A stretch of DNA of 64,000 nucleotides from Chenopodium formosanum (taxonomy: Eukaryota > Streptophyta > Magnoliopsida > Caryophyllales > Amaranthaceae): contig CM044876.1 in assembly GCA_024500155.1 (NCBI GenBank), positions 9,553,001 to 9,617,000 on the forward strand. The letters run 5' to 3'. Shown here piece by piece: positions 1-11,323 of this stretch. The translations under genes and the position numbers were made by a program. The notes under the pieces are model-generated. The model did not search any database and was not told the origin of the DNA. It saw only the letters and a program-made list of their open reading frames with translations. Position 1 is the stretch's first letter, and each line of letters starts with the position of its first letter.

Positions 1-46
1 GTCAAAAAAGTAAAACGCATGTGGAAATTTGAAGTGGAGTACGCAC

Positions 47-3000
47 CAAAAATGCAGAAATGATGGTCGTAACGGAAGCCCCAATAAAACCTTCCCAAGT
101 TTTCTTGGGAGAAAGCTTAATCAAAGGAGTTCTCCCGAAGAAAAACCCAAATAGATAAGCAGCAATGTCATTTATGACTATAAGTGAGGCAGGAAGAAGG
201 AACCTGCAATCATATCAAACTGAGTTATTATCCCCCATGAATAGAAAGAAAGAGAAAGAAAGCTAGTATGTAGCAGCGAATAAGTATGAAAGATGACATT
301 TTTGTCATGGAAGCAATCAAAAAAGCACTATGAACAAAAGCCTTTACTAGATAATCTTATTTCCACATCAAATTCTTACAAAGAAGAAAAAAGCATATGA
401 AATAGTAATAGAATATCATAATGTATAGCACCCAAAAAAATACTAAAATTTGTATATAGCATATAAATGAGCCAAAGGAACCACACTATTGCTATCTCAA
501 CATCAAATTCAGCAAATCCCATACTCTATATGTAGATTACTAAAGACAGCGTGACGGCGTGAATAAGCTAAACATGCCCTGAATATGTCCCAAAAATATT
601 TATTGACAATATACATCTAGTACCATTGCATCATAGCCGCACAATGTAGATATTGAATTCTTTTAAACATACAAGATTATACAACCAGCCAGCCAGGTTT
701 GGTAAAGCAAAAGTTCAAAATTCCTTTTGCAAAATTACAAGCACTTGTGGTACAAGAAAAAAGCTGGGACCTCTAGGTTCATAAGATGTATATCAAGAAA
801 CTTGTATTTGAGATAGTGAGGTTTCAAATCTCAGTCTCTAAATTCTAAGATTGCTGACACTTTACATTTGATTGTTTAGATTGACAAGAAGATAGAGGAT
901 ATCGGCACCGATTTATTAGTAATGGTGATTTACAATTTCAGGATATCGTGTTCTAAAGAATGGAATGTGTGCCACTCTTCAGTACATATACAGATATATA
1001 AATTTATTGTGAAGCTTAATGTTTTGGCAATGTGATCAGTCATGCCTCTTACTATGAAAAAACAATAATAGTATAGTACCATTCTGTTAGCCTAAAGTTT
1101 AAAAAAGTGTTCCTTCTATCCCCATATAGAAGCCCCATTCACCCAAAACTCTTGTCCTTTATAAAAGTCTCATTTCACCTTTCAATTTCAATCAACCAAA
1201 CCCCGCTATCTTCCTTTCATTCACTTTAAATCAACTGAACTCCACTATCTTGTTTTTTTTTTATATCTACCTATAATCAAACAAACCCCACAATTTCTAA
1301 TTTTATTTACCTTCCTAAAACTTGTGCAAAACCCAAATGGGAATTATAATTGAGGGTTGAGGGAGAAAAATTTCTGAGTGACATGACAAGTAATTGGAAT
1401 CTTCTAAAATTTTTGAGGACATGTATCAAAGCAGTTATTCAAAAAACTTTTGTGCAAGCCTCTTTTACAGGTAATTCTATAAATTATATACTCAAATTCT
1501 ATCCACCTTCAATGGGGGCAAGTATCATTATTCTATGTTATTAGGCTTACAATAGACTACTTTGACTTATTAACAAGTCTGCAGCTCTTCATTGTGAAGT
1601 AGCATATAATTGGCGCATTTTGGATTTTTGGATCATGGGTCAACTGAAAAAAGGCCTGGTTATAAATTGATATATATGATACTTTCATTTGTCAATTGTC
1701 GGTGACTCGGTGTCATACAACGTGGAAATGGATTAGAGCACGTGTTCAAAAGGATAGGAGTGCTTTCCATTAAGTTCATCATGTATTAAAGCTTTAGTTA
1801 ATGGTTCTAGCTAATCCCCCATGGAAAATATATATCATCTGGTTCCTTCACCATCTAAACTCCTCTTAAGGCACCTAAAGTTATAAGATAAAGTCACTAA
1901 ACCAAAAGGACGGAACAATTCATCTTTAAACTTTTGATTAACAAAAAAGGAAAAGTACATATGATGATTTAAGCAAGGATCTCATAACCATAGGCAAAAT
2001 TCATACTAGACTGGGATATTATATTAGCAAGTATGAAATTTTGCATTGTATTTCAAGTTCTCTTACCAAAACATTCCTTCAAAGATGTTGGCCACAGTAA
2101 ATGATGATTGTGTGAACACCACAATAAGTATCATGTGCGTCCATGCAAACTGGCCAAATTGATACTTGTACATCTTCTTCTTCAGAGAGAGAATAAACCA
2201 CACAAAACCTGAAGTCAATTGCAACATAACTTCAGATAAGGGTACATATCAAATAGAGAGGTGAAAAAGTAGACTAAAGGTAAATTTTCAGGAAGCACCA
2301 TATGATATAATTTTACAATTATTACATATTGTGCCTAAAACAATTATTTTGATGACCATTTAAAAATTGCTAATTATGTATCCCAATACAGTGAACCACG
2401 AGCTAACAAGAAAACCAGAATTTTTTTTTTTTTTTTCAAAGTTAATCGAGTATAATTAAAAGTCCTATACAGTTTTCAGGTTTGTTTTTTCGGTTATGCT
2501 TTATGCAAGAATAACCTACTTCTAGACAATAAACAGTAACAAACCAGGATCAATTACATGAATGCAATCAAGCTCAAGCTCAGAAAATTAGAATAGGCTT
2601 GTAAATCATAAGAAGACTGCAAACTACGGTAATAGACATCTATGTTATATAGACTCTTCATTGCACCTCCCCCCGTGTCATATCCTCAACCAACAAAACA
2701 GTCAGGTCAAAACTTGGACACTAACACAGATCCAACAAGAATATCCTTGTCTGGGTAACATAAGGAATAGTACTCATTGATTAGAAATATCAACGTAGAA
2801 GAAAAACATGTCTCTCATAAAACCATAGTCTTAAGCAACAGTACTGCCACTTTTATAGGATACACTTGATAAACAGTGAAGAGGCAAATGTTCCACACAA
2901 CTAGCACATTTGGAGCTATAAAGAAACATTCCACGTTTGCAGTTATACATATAGTCCAGTTAAAATATATACTAAGTCTCCATTAGAGAGATAAAAATGA

Positions 3001-4438
3001 AACTAAAGAGGAAAAGCTGACCAACCTGCAATATACAGGAAATAACAAATAACCATATGGTACTTTGTAAGAAATCCAACAAGCTTAAACAATACTTTGT
3101 CTGAAGTGACAGTATTTACAAGCCGCTGACTGAGAAATCGGCCATAGACAAACAGCATTGCAGTGAAGAAAAAGTGCCTGAAAATGTTAAATAGCACATA
3201 AAGAATAAGAATGCCATGCTTTAAACTTCTATAAACGAAATTACAGACAATTCATTAAAAACTTTCTGAAAATAAACTCTCACCAATTCAATAGCCGAAA
3301 ACCAGGAAGATCTCGATCCTCTCGAACCTTCCTCAACAGATTAAACAGCTCCTTTGCCATCAGAATTTGGATCAGAATTACCATGGCACAAATATATAGA
3401 TGACCCATGTAGATGGTGAGGACAAAGGCCCCAATCATCCATAGGGTAGAATGTGTGCGGATCCACATTGACTTGTACTTGTTACGATCATTGGCAAGTA
3501 AATTCCCCCCATTTGGTTTGGTGATTTCAGCAGGAATCTAATTGGCATTAATTCACTAGTTAAAAATAATAGATAAGCTAAAGTGCCATTCAAATGCCCA
3601 CACAAACTATCAAACATGGATTTTGATGCAATTCAGTAAATATGTTAATTGAAAATTAGTTTAACTAACTACAAGGGAAGGGAAGTGAGAAAAAACAATC
3701 ACTACTAAGCAGATGGAACAAAGCATTTTTCATGTATATCGAAACGAATAATAGAAAACACATTTGAGAAATAAACCAACCTCATTGGACTGCTTACGGC
3801 GCCTGATCTTATTCATGGATCCAATTTCACTTCTTCTTATTACAACCAATAGTTCACATACACAAGATTCCTGATAACTACCTGAAAAGGTAACCAAGTA
3901 AATCATTCATATTTGGATGGTATCTTAAATTAAGAAACAAACCTAAATAACAAAACTTGTGGAGCCATTGAACAGAACACATATATATAGAGATACAGAG
4001 AAAACAGAAATTCAAAGGATGGAAGAAAACAGACAAATGTTGTAGGCAAAAAGTGTGCTAAAAGTAAAACCCAACTAACTAAAAAAAATAAAAATAAAAA
4101 ACAACACAAATATATTAACAGCCCTTTCATTAGTCAATGTCTCCAATAATAATAAGAGAATTAAATTAACAGCTTCCACATATAACATATCAACCCAAAA
4201 AAATTAAAAAAGCAATCTTTAATTCGAACTAAACAATTAATTAACCGAGAATAATAATTCAAATCACCCAAACTTCAGATTCAACAAAATACCCATCAAG
4301 AAATTAAGCAAAAGAACCAAAATTATGAAAAGGGTATCTCTAATTCGATATTATTGCATAATAATCAGTCGAAAACTATAAAAATCTAAGTTAAAGATTA
4401 TAATTTGAAACATAATTAGAGGAACAAAAGAACTTACC
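47..4438 (-). CDS. CDS1: CDP-diacylglycerol synthase, unit A copy (3' end outside window)
   Basis: Phosphatidate cytidylyltransferase makes CDP-diacylglycerol from phosphatidic acid and CTP in the ER membrane, feeding PI, PG and cardiolipin synthesis. Coding exons on the minus strand: 3816-3781 (MNKIRRRKQSNE), 3537-3284, 3177-3026, 2208-2067 and 203-47; phases join cleanly with GT-AG introns. The gene continues past base 1. A 5'UTR exon ends at 4438, and a UTR intron (4437-3882) precedes the start exon. Recognisable blocks are RTHSTLWMIGAF, FNLLRKVREDRDLPGF, HFFFTAMLFVYGR, YKYQFGQFAWTHM, FGFFFGRTPLIKLSPKKTWE and GASVTTIISAF, with several membrane helices. The N-terminus is short compared with Arabidopsis CDS1. 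The intron between exons 4 and 5 is 1.86 kb and holds no gene. This is probably the only complete copy of the gene, because the copy in unit B is cut. The C-terminal catalytic signature lies outside the window and cannot be checked here. Confidence 0.9.
3854..3859 (-). promoter_or_regulatory. start-stop uORF (ATG immediately followed by TGA)
   Basis: In the predicted 5'UTR of the CDP-DAG synthase gene, an ATG at 3859-3857 is followed directly by TGA at 3856-3854, 38 nt before the main ATG (3816). It lies inside the exon whose acceptor is at 3883-3882, so the mature mRNA should keep it. Start-stop uORFs can stall ribosomes; the AUGUAA of Arabidopsis NIP5;1 is the known plant case. An identical copy lies at 15274-15279. 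A regulatory role is inference. Confidence 0.5.
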
Positions 4439-6628
4439 AAAGGATTACAACAGAGAGATTTGAATAAATGTTTATAAAATTGATGAAAATTAGATGAAAT
4501 ATGTTGAATTTACGAAATCAAAAAAGAGTGATTTGTGTATTGAAGTGACAAAGAGAGGTTGAAAATAAAAAGGTTTTTCGATTGTTGTTAGCTTACACTC
4601 TGGAGGAGGGATGTGGAGGGGGATTTTTTAATTTTAATTTATTCTTTTTGTGTGTGGGTTTGCACTTGTTTTTTTTTTTTTCCTTTTTAATTTATGATAT
4701 TTTTGACACATAATTTATGATATTTTGCATTATATGCTTTTCTCTCTCAAAAAGAAAATTATTAGTACTTTACACTATTTAAGATTCTTATTCTTGTTTT
4801 CCATCAAAAACAAAAAGTAAAAGATTCTTATATTTTGTATAACTATTTGTTCGGTTTACTTCAAAAAAATATTCTGTTAATTTGATAATATTGTTAGTTA
4901 CGAGTATTTTTCAAGTCAAAACCAGTAGCTTCATTTTTGCATGTTTTTAATGTATGTTTCACCTGAATTATAAGGTGTAACTAAAAACATAGAAATTTAA
5001 TAGCTATATAAATGAAAATGGATTGAGTAGGCTAAAATGTTGATGGTATTCTATTCAATGATGAGATCAATTGTCAGAGTGTGATCTAAATCTTATCAAA
5101 TTGCAAACTAAACTGTAATTTTGTGATGTGTTACATATTACGGTTTCAAAATTACACTTTTGACTTTTGATCAAATTGGTGTATGATTTTGTTTTGGCTT
5201 CCAAAGTTTCTAAAACCACACCACAAAGTGCAAACAATTTACCACTTTTATAATCTTTTAAAACTAGTGTCAGATTTATTATAATTAGAGAGAGTTGTCA
5301 TCTATGCACCTGGGATAAAAGCTTGTCTACAATCATTATAGGGGATGAAAAACGTGTATATAAATAGAGAGACGAGGAAGGAGGAGGCACGCAAATTGTT
5401 AGTCAATTCCTAAGAGAGTTGTGGCCTTAAGCCACTTTTTGAAGATTTGTAGCCTAAAGTTGCTAGCTTGTAGCTAGGAACCCCTTCAATTAAGGTTTTC
5501 AATCAAAGATTTGATCTTCTCTATGATTTTTGTGTTGAATGTGTGTGTGAGAGCCCAGCAAAGTATGAGTCCATTATATAAGACAAGCAAAACTAGAAAT
5601 TACGGTGGCATGGTGGAGAGAATACAAGTTAACCTTGCCACATATGGGTCCAATAAAGCAATAAAGCAACAATATAACATCGTTCAAACTTTCATGCTCC
5701 ATTAAAGCCCCTCCTTTTTATTATTTCTTCCCCGATCTCCATCTACCTTCCAGTCTTCCACAAATAGTGGTGTCGGTGAAAGGAGGGTGGAGACTGGGGA
5801 AGGATGAAAGAGGAAGCTTCAATGGAGGAGGAAGCTGAAGCTTTGGTTAAGTCGCCTTCTGTCCAACACATCACATTTGTTGAGCAATTTATCAAATTTA
5901 TACAACACATTATTGATGTGTTAGTTCCAGTAGTTATTTACGTACGCACCACTAGATTAACATACATCGTGGACCTAATTAGGGCTCCCTCAATGGGGAG
6001 TACAAGTAATCTGGAAAAACAAATGGAAGATCTTCAAGAGTAAGGATGACAAGCTTAAAATCATCAAGAAGCATAAAGCTTAGTAGTTAGTATGAAGATG
6101 AGATAATCCGAGAGGAATTAAGTGATCTTAAAGCTACTTTGACAAGTTTATTGAGCAAAATGCCTACAACGTCCAAGAAAAGATAACAGAGTCAATCCAT
6201 AATGCTATCAACACTAACAGGTCATCCATGGAGTGAAGGTATCAATTATTGTCACTCGCAGCTTAGTTTTGTTCAATGATGTTAATGTTTAAGGTTCACC
6301 GTCTTATATAGAATGCTTTACAGCGAGACTGAAATCTAGAATAGAATCCAGAATCTGTCTTGTCTCTGCAAATGCAATCTCCTTAAATTCGGCAATCAAT
6401 CTCAGATGCAATTCAAGTACCAGCCTATAATCAATTAATCATTGGTTAGCAGGTTACAAATCAAGTTATGACTGATTTGACAATCTCTGTAGGAAGAACA
6501 AAATTGGCTACCTCTATTTCTCTCTATATCAAACAACATTGTTATAACAGATATAGTACAAACAAATTGGTAAAAATAAATTTACTACTTTTAAGATGAA
6601 AAAAAAAGGCTTAGTTGGTGGAATTCTG
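4439..6628. other. CDS promoter and intergenic region, unit A
   Basis: Upstream DNA of the CDP-DAG synthase and the 3' flank of the PIG-T copy. Poly-T and AT-rich stretches occupy about 4620-5280. A plus-strand TATA-like sequence (TATATAAATA, 5357-5366) is followed by a purine-rich leader. A 79-codon plus-strand frame at 5804-6043 has no recognisable domain and no introns I can propose. It could be a decayed element or a non-coding transcript. I see no confident gene. Confidence 0.5.
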
Positions 6629-7416
6629 TTATCTCAAGTAATACTGCCATACTACAGCTATAAAAGCCACCAATGCCACCTTGAAAATTAGCTTAGTATT
6701 AGTTGTTGATGAAGAAGAGGCTGCAGAGTTCTGATCCTGTTCCACTGGTTTTCCCCTCGATCTAGCAAACAACTTTTGCCACAGCTGATGAAGCCTGCTA
6801 CTCTTCCTCTTGGCTGTTATCCATATTCAGAAGATACCGTTAGTAGGAGAGACAAAAGCTAATAAAGCACATTTTGGGAGTTACAAATCATATCCATTGA
6901 GGATGCATTAACTGCTATTGGAAGTGTTGCAAAATTATCACAGATAGAGGGGGTTTGTATGTCTCAGAAGATTAAGAAGACTTGACACAGACAAAGCAAC
7001 AACTCATGCCATCTTCAGAGCGAAAAGGCAAGGAGATTAGAAACCACAAATAATCTAATTGCAGAGACATGCGATTCCAACTTCAACCATCCATACACTG
7101 GAATAGGTTGACGGTGGGAAAATAGAGAGTACAGAGAAGAGAGAAGAGGATCTTCATTTCCCTAATCTAATAATCAGGGCGTGACAATGGAATAGTCATA
7201 ATTCCGTTGACCCCCCTCTCGTTTCATTCTTAAACTAATGTTCAGCCCAGCATCATTATCTCACTATGATGGCTAAATATGCCCAAGATAAAGGAGAAGC
7301 TCTTTCTCAAAGATATGCAGCAATTTCTCATGGCATATCTCAATTGATGCTCAATCAAATGTAACTATGATGGCCAAATAAGCCCAAGCTAAAAGGAAGA
7401 ACAAAAGGGTAACTTA

Positions 7417-7735
7417 TGGCCCATTTGGTAGGTAGTAATAAAGGGCGGTAATGGGGATGAATGTTAGTGTAATTTTGCAAGAAAAGTATCATCCCAATGT
7501 TCATAGTAATTCAACCCCCATCCCCAAACTTGTGCTATCATAAAATTTCATTACCTCTCAATAGTCAATACCACCCTTCAAATAGTTATAAATGGCAATG
7601 AAAATTTATGAAGAAAAAGAGATACCTTCGGGTGAACTATCATTACCCTAGGCACAAGGATCTAACCAAATTACATACAAATTATTTCCTATTACTAGTT
7701 TACCACCATCCGTTACCAACCTACCAAACAGGCCA
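7417..7735. mobile_element. MITE, PIF/Harbinger (Tourist)-like, unit A
   Basis: A 319-bp element with terminal inverted repeats: left TGGCCCATTTGGTAGGT, right (reverse complement) TGGCCTGTTTGGTAGGT. A TTA target-site duplication flanks it at 7414-7416 and 7736-7738. It lies in the last intron of the PIG-T copy. The same element is at 18837-19155 in unit B, so it was there before the duplication. Confidence 0.75.
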
Positions 7736-9362
7736 TTAGCAATTAGCAATCACACTAAACTTTACCTCATTTAAAGAAACAGCACAAGAAACTGAGGTGT
7801 ATACAGACTAACAGTCCGTGCAGGCTTAGAGCTGAGATGGACAAATTACAGATATACTCCGTATATGGGAAGAATAAAAAAGATGTGTCCACTTATCCAT
7901 CCACTTTTCTTGTTATTCTTCATTAACCGTAAATTCTATTCAGGAAGGGAGGGGGAGGGATATCTTCCGTAGCTCAAAAACTCAATAACAAGTAGAAATC
8001 ACATCTATATTATAGAAAACAGAATCTTTATCGAGAAATTATAGCCAAGCAATTACTGTATAATTACCTCTTTCTTCCAACAGTCTTTCCTCTTCACCAA
8101 CACGCTTCCTTAGTACATTGAGCAGGGATCCAAAATATAAAGCAAATACTGTACAAGTAATTGTGATAACATTGTAAGGCATGCTGAAGTCTGGGGTAGT
8201 TAATGGCACGAGCAAGACTTCTGTATAAGCCAGAGCAGGACTTCTCTTCTGCATTAAAAGGGAACAACCAGAAAATCAAATTCAATCAAAAAGAGAATAA
8301 AATAAAGGCACAAAAAGGAGAGGAGAGAGTACTAAAGAGTTTCGGACTACCTGCAATTTTGATAATATAGGAGACACGTTTGAACCTTCAGCAAAGCTTA
8401 GGCTTGAATGGAAATCAGGAAAGCTAATTAGAGCTGAAGGAATATCAAAACCTTGATTGGCATCTGGAGGGTATTCATCTATGTGCAAAAATCCCTGAAC
8501 ATACATACAATCATATATCTTAATCAAGTAGCAGAAAACTCAGAAATCTAGACATCCAATAATGTTAAGCCTACAAACATCGCAACCTCTTATACCAAAA
8601 GCTACACCACAAAAACAGAGTTTCTCTAAAAACTGAAGAAACATATCAATGGTTTTCAATGCTCATCAACTATGTAAAAGAAACATTCAGAAAGGACTCT
8701 TCAGCCATAGAAACATGTGAAACACTAGCCAATATTTTTTTAGCTGGTCCACTTTCCTCTGAGCTGTTTAGACTTTAGAAATTATTGTCCCATTTCTCTA
8801 TGAAGTAAATTATAGTTCAAATTACGGAGTAAATTCATTCCCTTACCTTTTGCCCCTATCTCTCTCTCTTACTTTTTGGTACATCACATATTCACAAAGA
8901 CACATAGCCCTTGTAGTAATAAGCTACCCTTGCCCCCACCACCGTTTAAAATTGTGTCAAAAACAAATGGAACACCTAAAATGGAGGAAGTATATAACAG
9001 TATGTCACAAACAACCTCTGTTGCAAAATTATCACATGGGGAAAGATAAGCCGGCAACAGTTGAAATGATTGCAATTAAGTGCAAATTGTTTAGCTAGAT
9101 GCGGATAGTGATATAAAAAAGTAATCTGCTAATTTTTCCAAAGTTGTGTTTTCTTCTCAACCGTTGAAGATGACTTCAGAGTTCTGGGAGATTTTGGGGT
9201 AATTTTCACGTCAAGTAGGTAAGTTGATTCCCGAGAGGAAGACAATGCAATTTGGAGAAGTTTAAGCAAATTTTATAGAATTAAGTTTACAAATAATGTA
9301 AATAAAATTCAATAGGATTCAGAATTATATGAAGACACTAAGTGCTTCCAGCTTCTAGGATC

Positions 9363-9490
9363 AAATTCCAGTAATTGAGCATTTGAGCTAAGTGCATACA
9401 GCCATAAAAGTTTGCCACAGGTCATGCTACCAAATTCCAGTAATTAAGCTAAGTGCATACAGCCATAAAAGTCTGCCAAAGGTCATGCTA
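9363..9490. repeat. two-copy 69-bp tandem repeat in PIG-T intron
   Basis: A unit beginning AAATTCCAGTAATT at 9363 recurs at 9432. Both copies contain AAGCTAAGTGCATACAGCC-like and GGTCATGCTA blocks; the second is about 8 nt shorter. It is repeated at 20783-20910 in unit B. No coding role is evident. Confidence 0.7.
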
Positions 9491-10041
9491 ATTGGACATT
9501 GCTACAGGTACTTTTGTTTATAGAGGGTAGTAAAAGAAAACACAAATCGAGCTCTATGAAATTGGGCATTTTATATGAAGGATCCCTGCTCAATTGGCAA
9601 GCAAATTATGCCAAGGTGACACAGCGATATTTTCCTATGATAAATTACCTCTGAAGACAGATACAATTAATACAATTCGTGTATTAGTGTCACACGGAGA
9701 GGAATACATGCACAAGATGACTACACCCCGTTTATCATTTTATGAACTTAAAATTGGTTATTGTTAGCTCTGATGTCGGCTTCCACTAAAATTGACAAAG
9801 AGAAATCCATGGGAACTCTATTTCAATATACCTAGCAATAATAGAATAACACAAAACACATAAAGCATTTCAGGCATACCTTATCAAAGTCCAAAGAAAG
9901 TGCAGCTGACTTCATGCTGCAGGGAAATGTTAAGGCCAGCTCCAATGCTCCAGGAGAAACCTTGTCTTCAGAAGGGGATACCCGCATTTTTCTGGTGATG
10001 TTAGCAGCAGGATGGACTTGACCATTGATATATATCTGTAA

Positions 10042-10066
10042 TGTATGATAATACCCGCATTTACAA
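10042..10066. other. tandem-duplication junction
   Basis: Bases up to 10054 match PIG-T exon 2 (up to 21474). From 10055 on, the sequence is CDP-DAG synthase intron DNA of unit B. The 12-mer ATACCCGCATTT spans the junction (10051-10062) and also occurs 73 bp away at 9978-9989. This fits a short templated insertion or microhomology at end joining. The intact left flank lies outside the window, so true homology at the break cannot be checked. Confidence 0.85.
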
Positions 10067-10822
10067 AGCTAATATTTTAGTCGAAGGGTTCTTTCATCAA
10101 TACTCTCTACAATGCACCTATTGCACACTGAAATATAACAGGTCACTCGCATTCTAGCTCTCTTCATGGTTCTTAAGAGTTTGCAGAAAAAAGTGTCAAT
10201 TACTTCTAGGCTTTATGTACAGCATAATTTGCAGTGCATAGAATTTCTAATGGTATTAGAGAGTTATTACAGATGGCACAGGAAGACCAATTGTGTGCAA
10301 GAAATCCAAAGCAGCCAACTCTCAATGTCAAGATTGAACTCAAGTTGTAGGGATGACATGTAACTCAAGAGATACTGCTAGCCAAGCATGATAGAGATAA
10401 GACAGTCGTGGACACGAGAGAGAGATCTCAAATCTTTCTGGTGTAATATATGTGATCAGCATGCAGCAGTAAGACCAAATTAGCATGAGAAGCTGCCATG
10501 GTGACATCGAAACCACCTTTAACCAATGTATAAAAAAGCTAAGGCACACTAAAGCAATAAAGGCCCTGCTGATCCTATTCCTCTTGCGCACAGTATAAAC
10601 AATTAGAAAAAGTCATTGAAGTGGTGAGCTTCTCTGCCTCACAAAAAAGTGCTCTACACTAATTGCCTGGCAGCCTAGCGCCTAGTGTGTCCAAGGTGCG
10701 ATTTCTTATACACTGCCTTTTACAATTAGGATAACCAAAGAGTAATAAACAAAAACATAAAAGCTATTTAAAGTATAAAAAATTCTGAAGCTTAGCACAG
10801 AAAATCAGTATAAAAATCTCAC

Positions 10823-11287
10823 CCAATTTGCAATCAATCCTGGCAAGTGGTAATACTCTGGCTTGAACAGTGGTCCAGGATCACAGTGGAGCCAGCCAGT
10901 AGATAAATCCTTATAAAAATACCAAAGACAACCAAAACAATTAGTCAGGGCATAATTTTAAATTTCAAGAAAAAAAAAAATCCGTACAAAACAAGAGAAA
11001 GATATACCTCTCTTGGACATGTTAACCACTCAAACCGACCCATGACATTTGCAAGCTGCAATAAAGTGGTCGGAATTAGTTTGTGAGACATTACTACATG
11101 GGTAAGTAATGTTATTATGAGGTAATAATTGAGGATTATTGAAACTATTGTAATGCCCTTCACTAACATACCATAAATGCAAAAGAATTGAAAACATCAG
11201 AATCTCCACAAAGGAGATCCAACTTTATGCCAGCAGGGTAGTCTTATGCTTTTAAATGGATACAGTGCTTGCAGCATATAATCAAGC

Positions 11288-11323
<36 letters not shown>

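Larger units (their letters stand above)
6629..10054 (-). pseudogene. 5'-truncated PIG-T copy (unit A)
   Basis: Headless duplicate of the GPI-transamidase subunit gene. It keeps the last 175 nt of exon 2 (10054-9880), exon 3 (8494-8351), exon 4 (8248-8068) and exon 5 with the stop (6813-6629). All are the same as the intact gene 11,420 bp to the right where compared. Exon 1 with the signal peptide, the promoter and most of exon 2 are missing, cut at the duplication junction 10054/10055. Upstream on the same strand is the truncated CDP-DAG synthase of unit B, so these exons may be transcribed from that promoter. The retained part encodes the C-terminal luminal tail and the membrane anchor, about 169 residues from exons 3-5. 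It cannot make a normal PIG-T. Confidence 0.88.

Noticed and set aside
5280..5540. Plus-strand TATA box plus leader as a solo LTR
   Set aside because: No TG...CA borders, target duplication or primer site found.
5804..6043. 79-codon plus-strand frame (and copy at 17224-17463)
   Set aside because: No domain, no intron signals and no close neighbour gene. The duplication explains why it occurs twice, so repetition is not evidence of coding.
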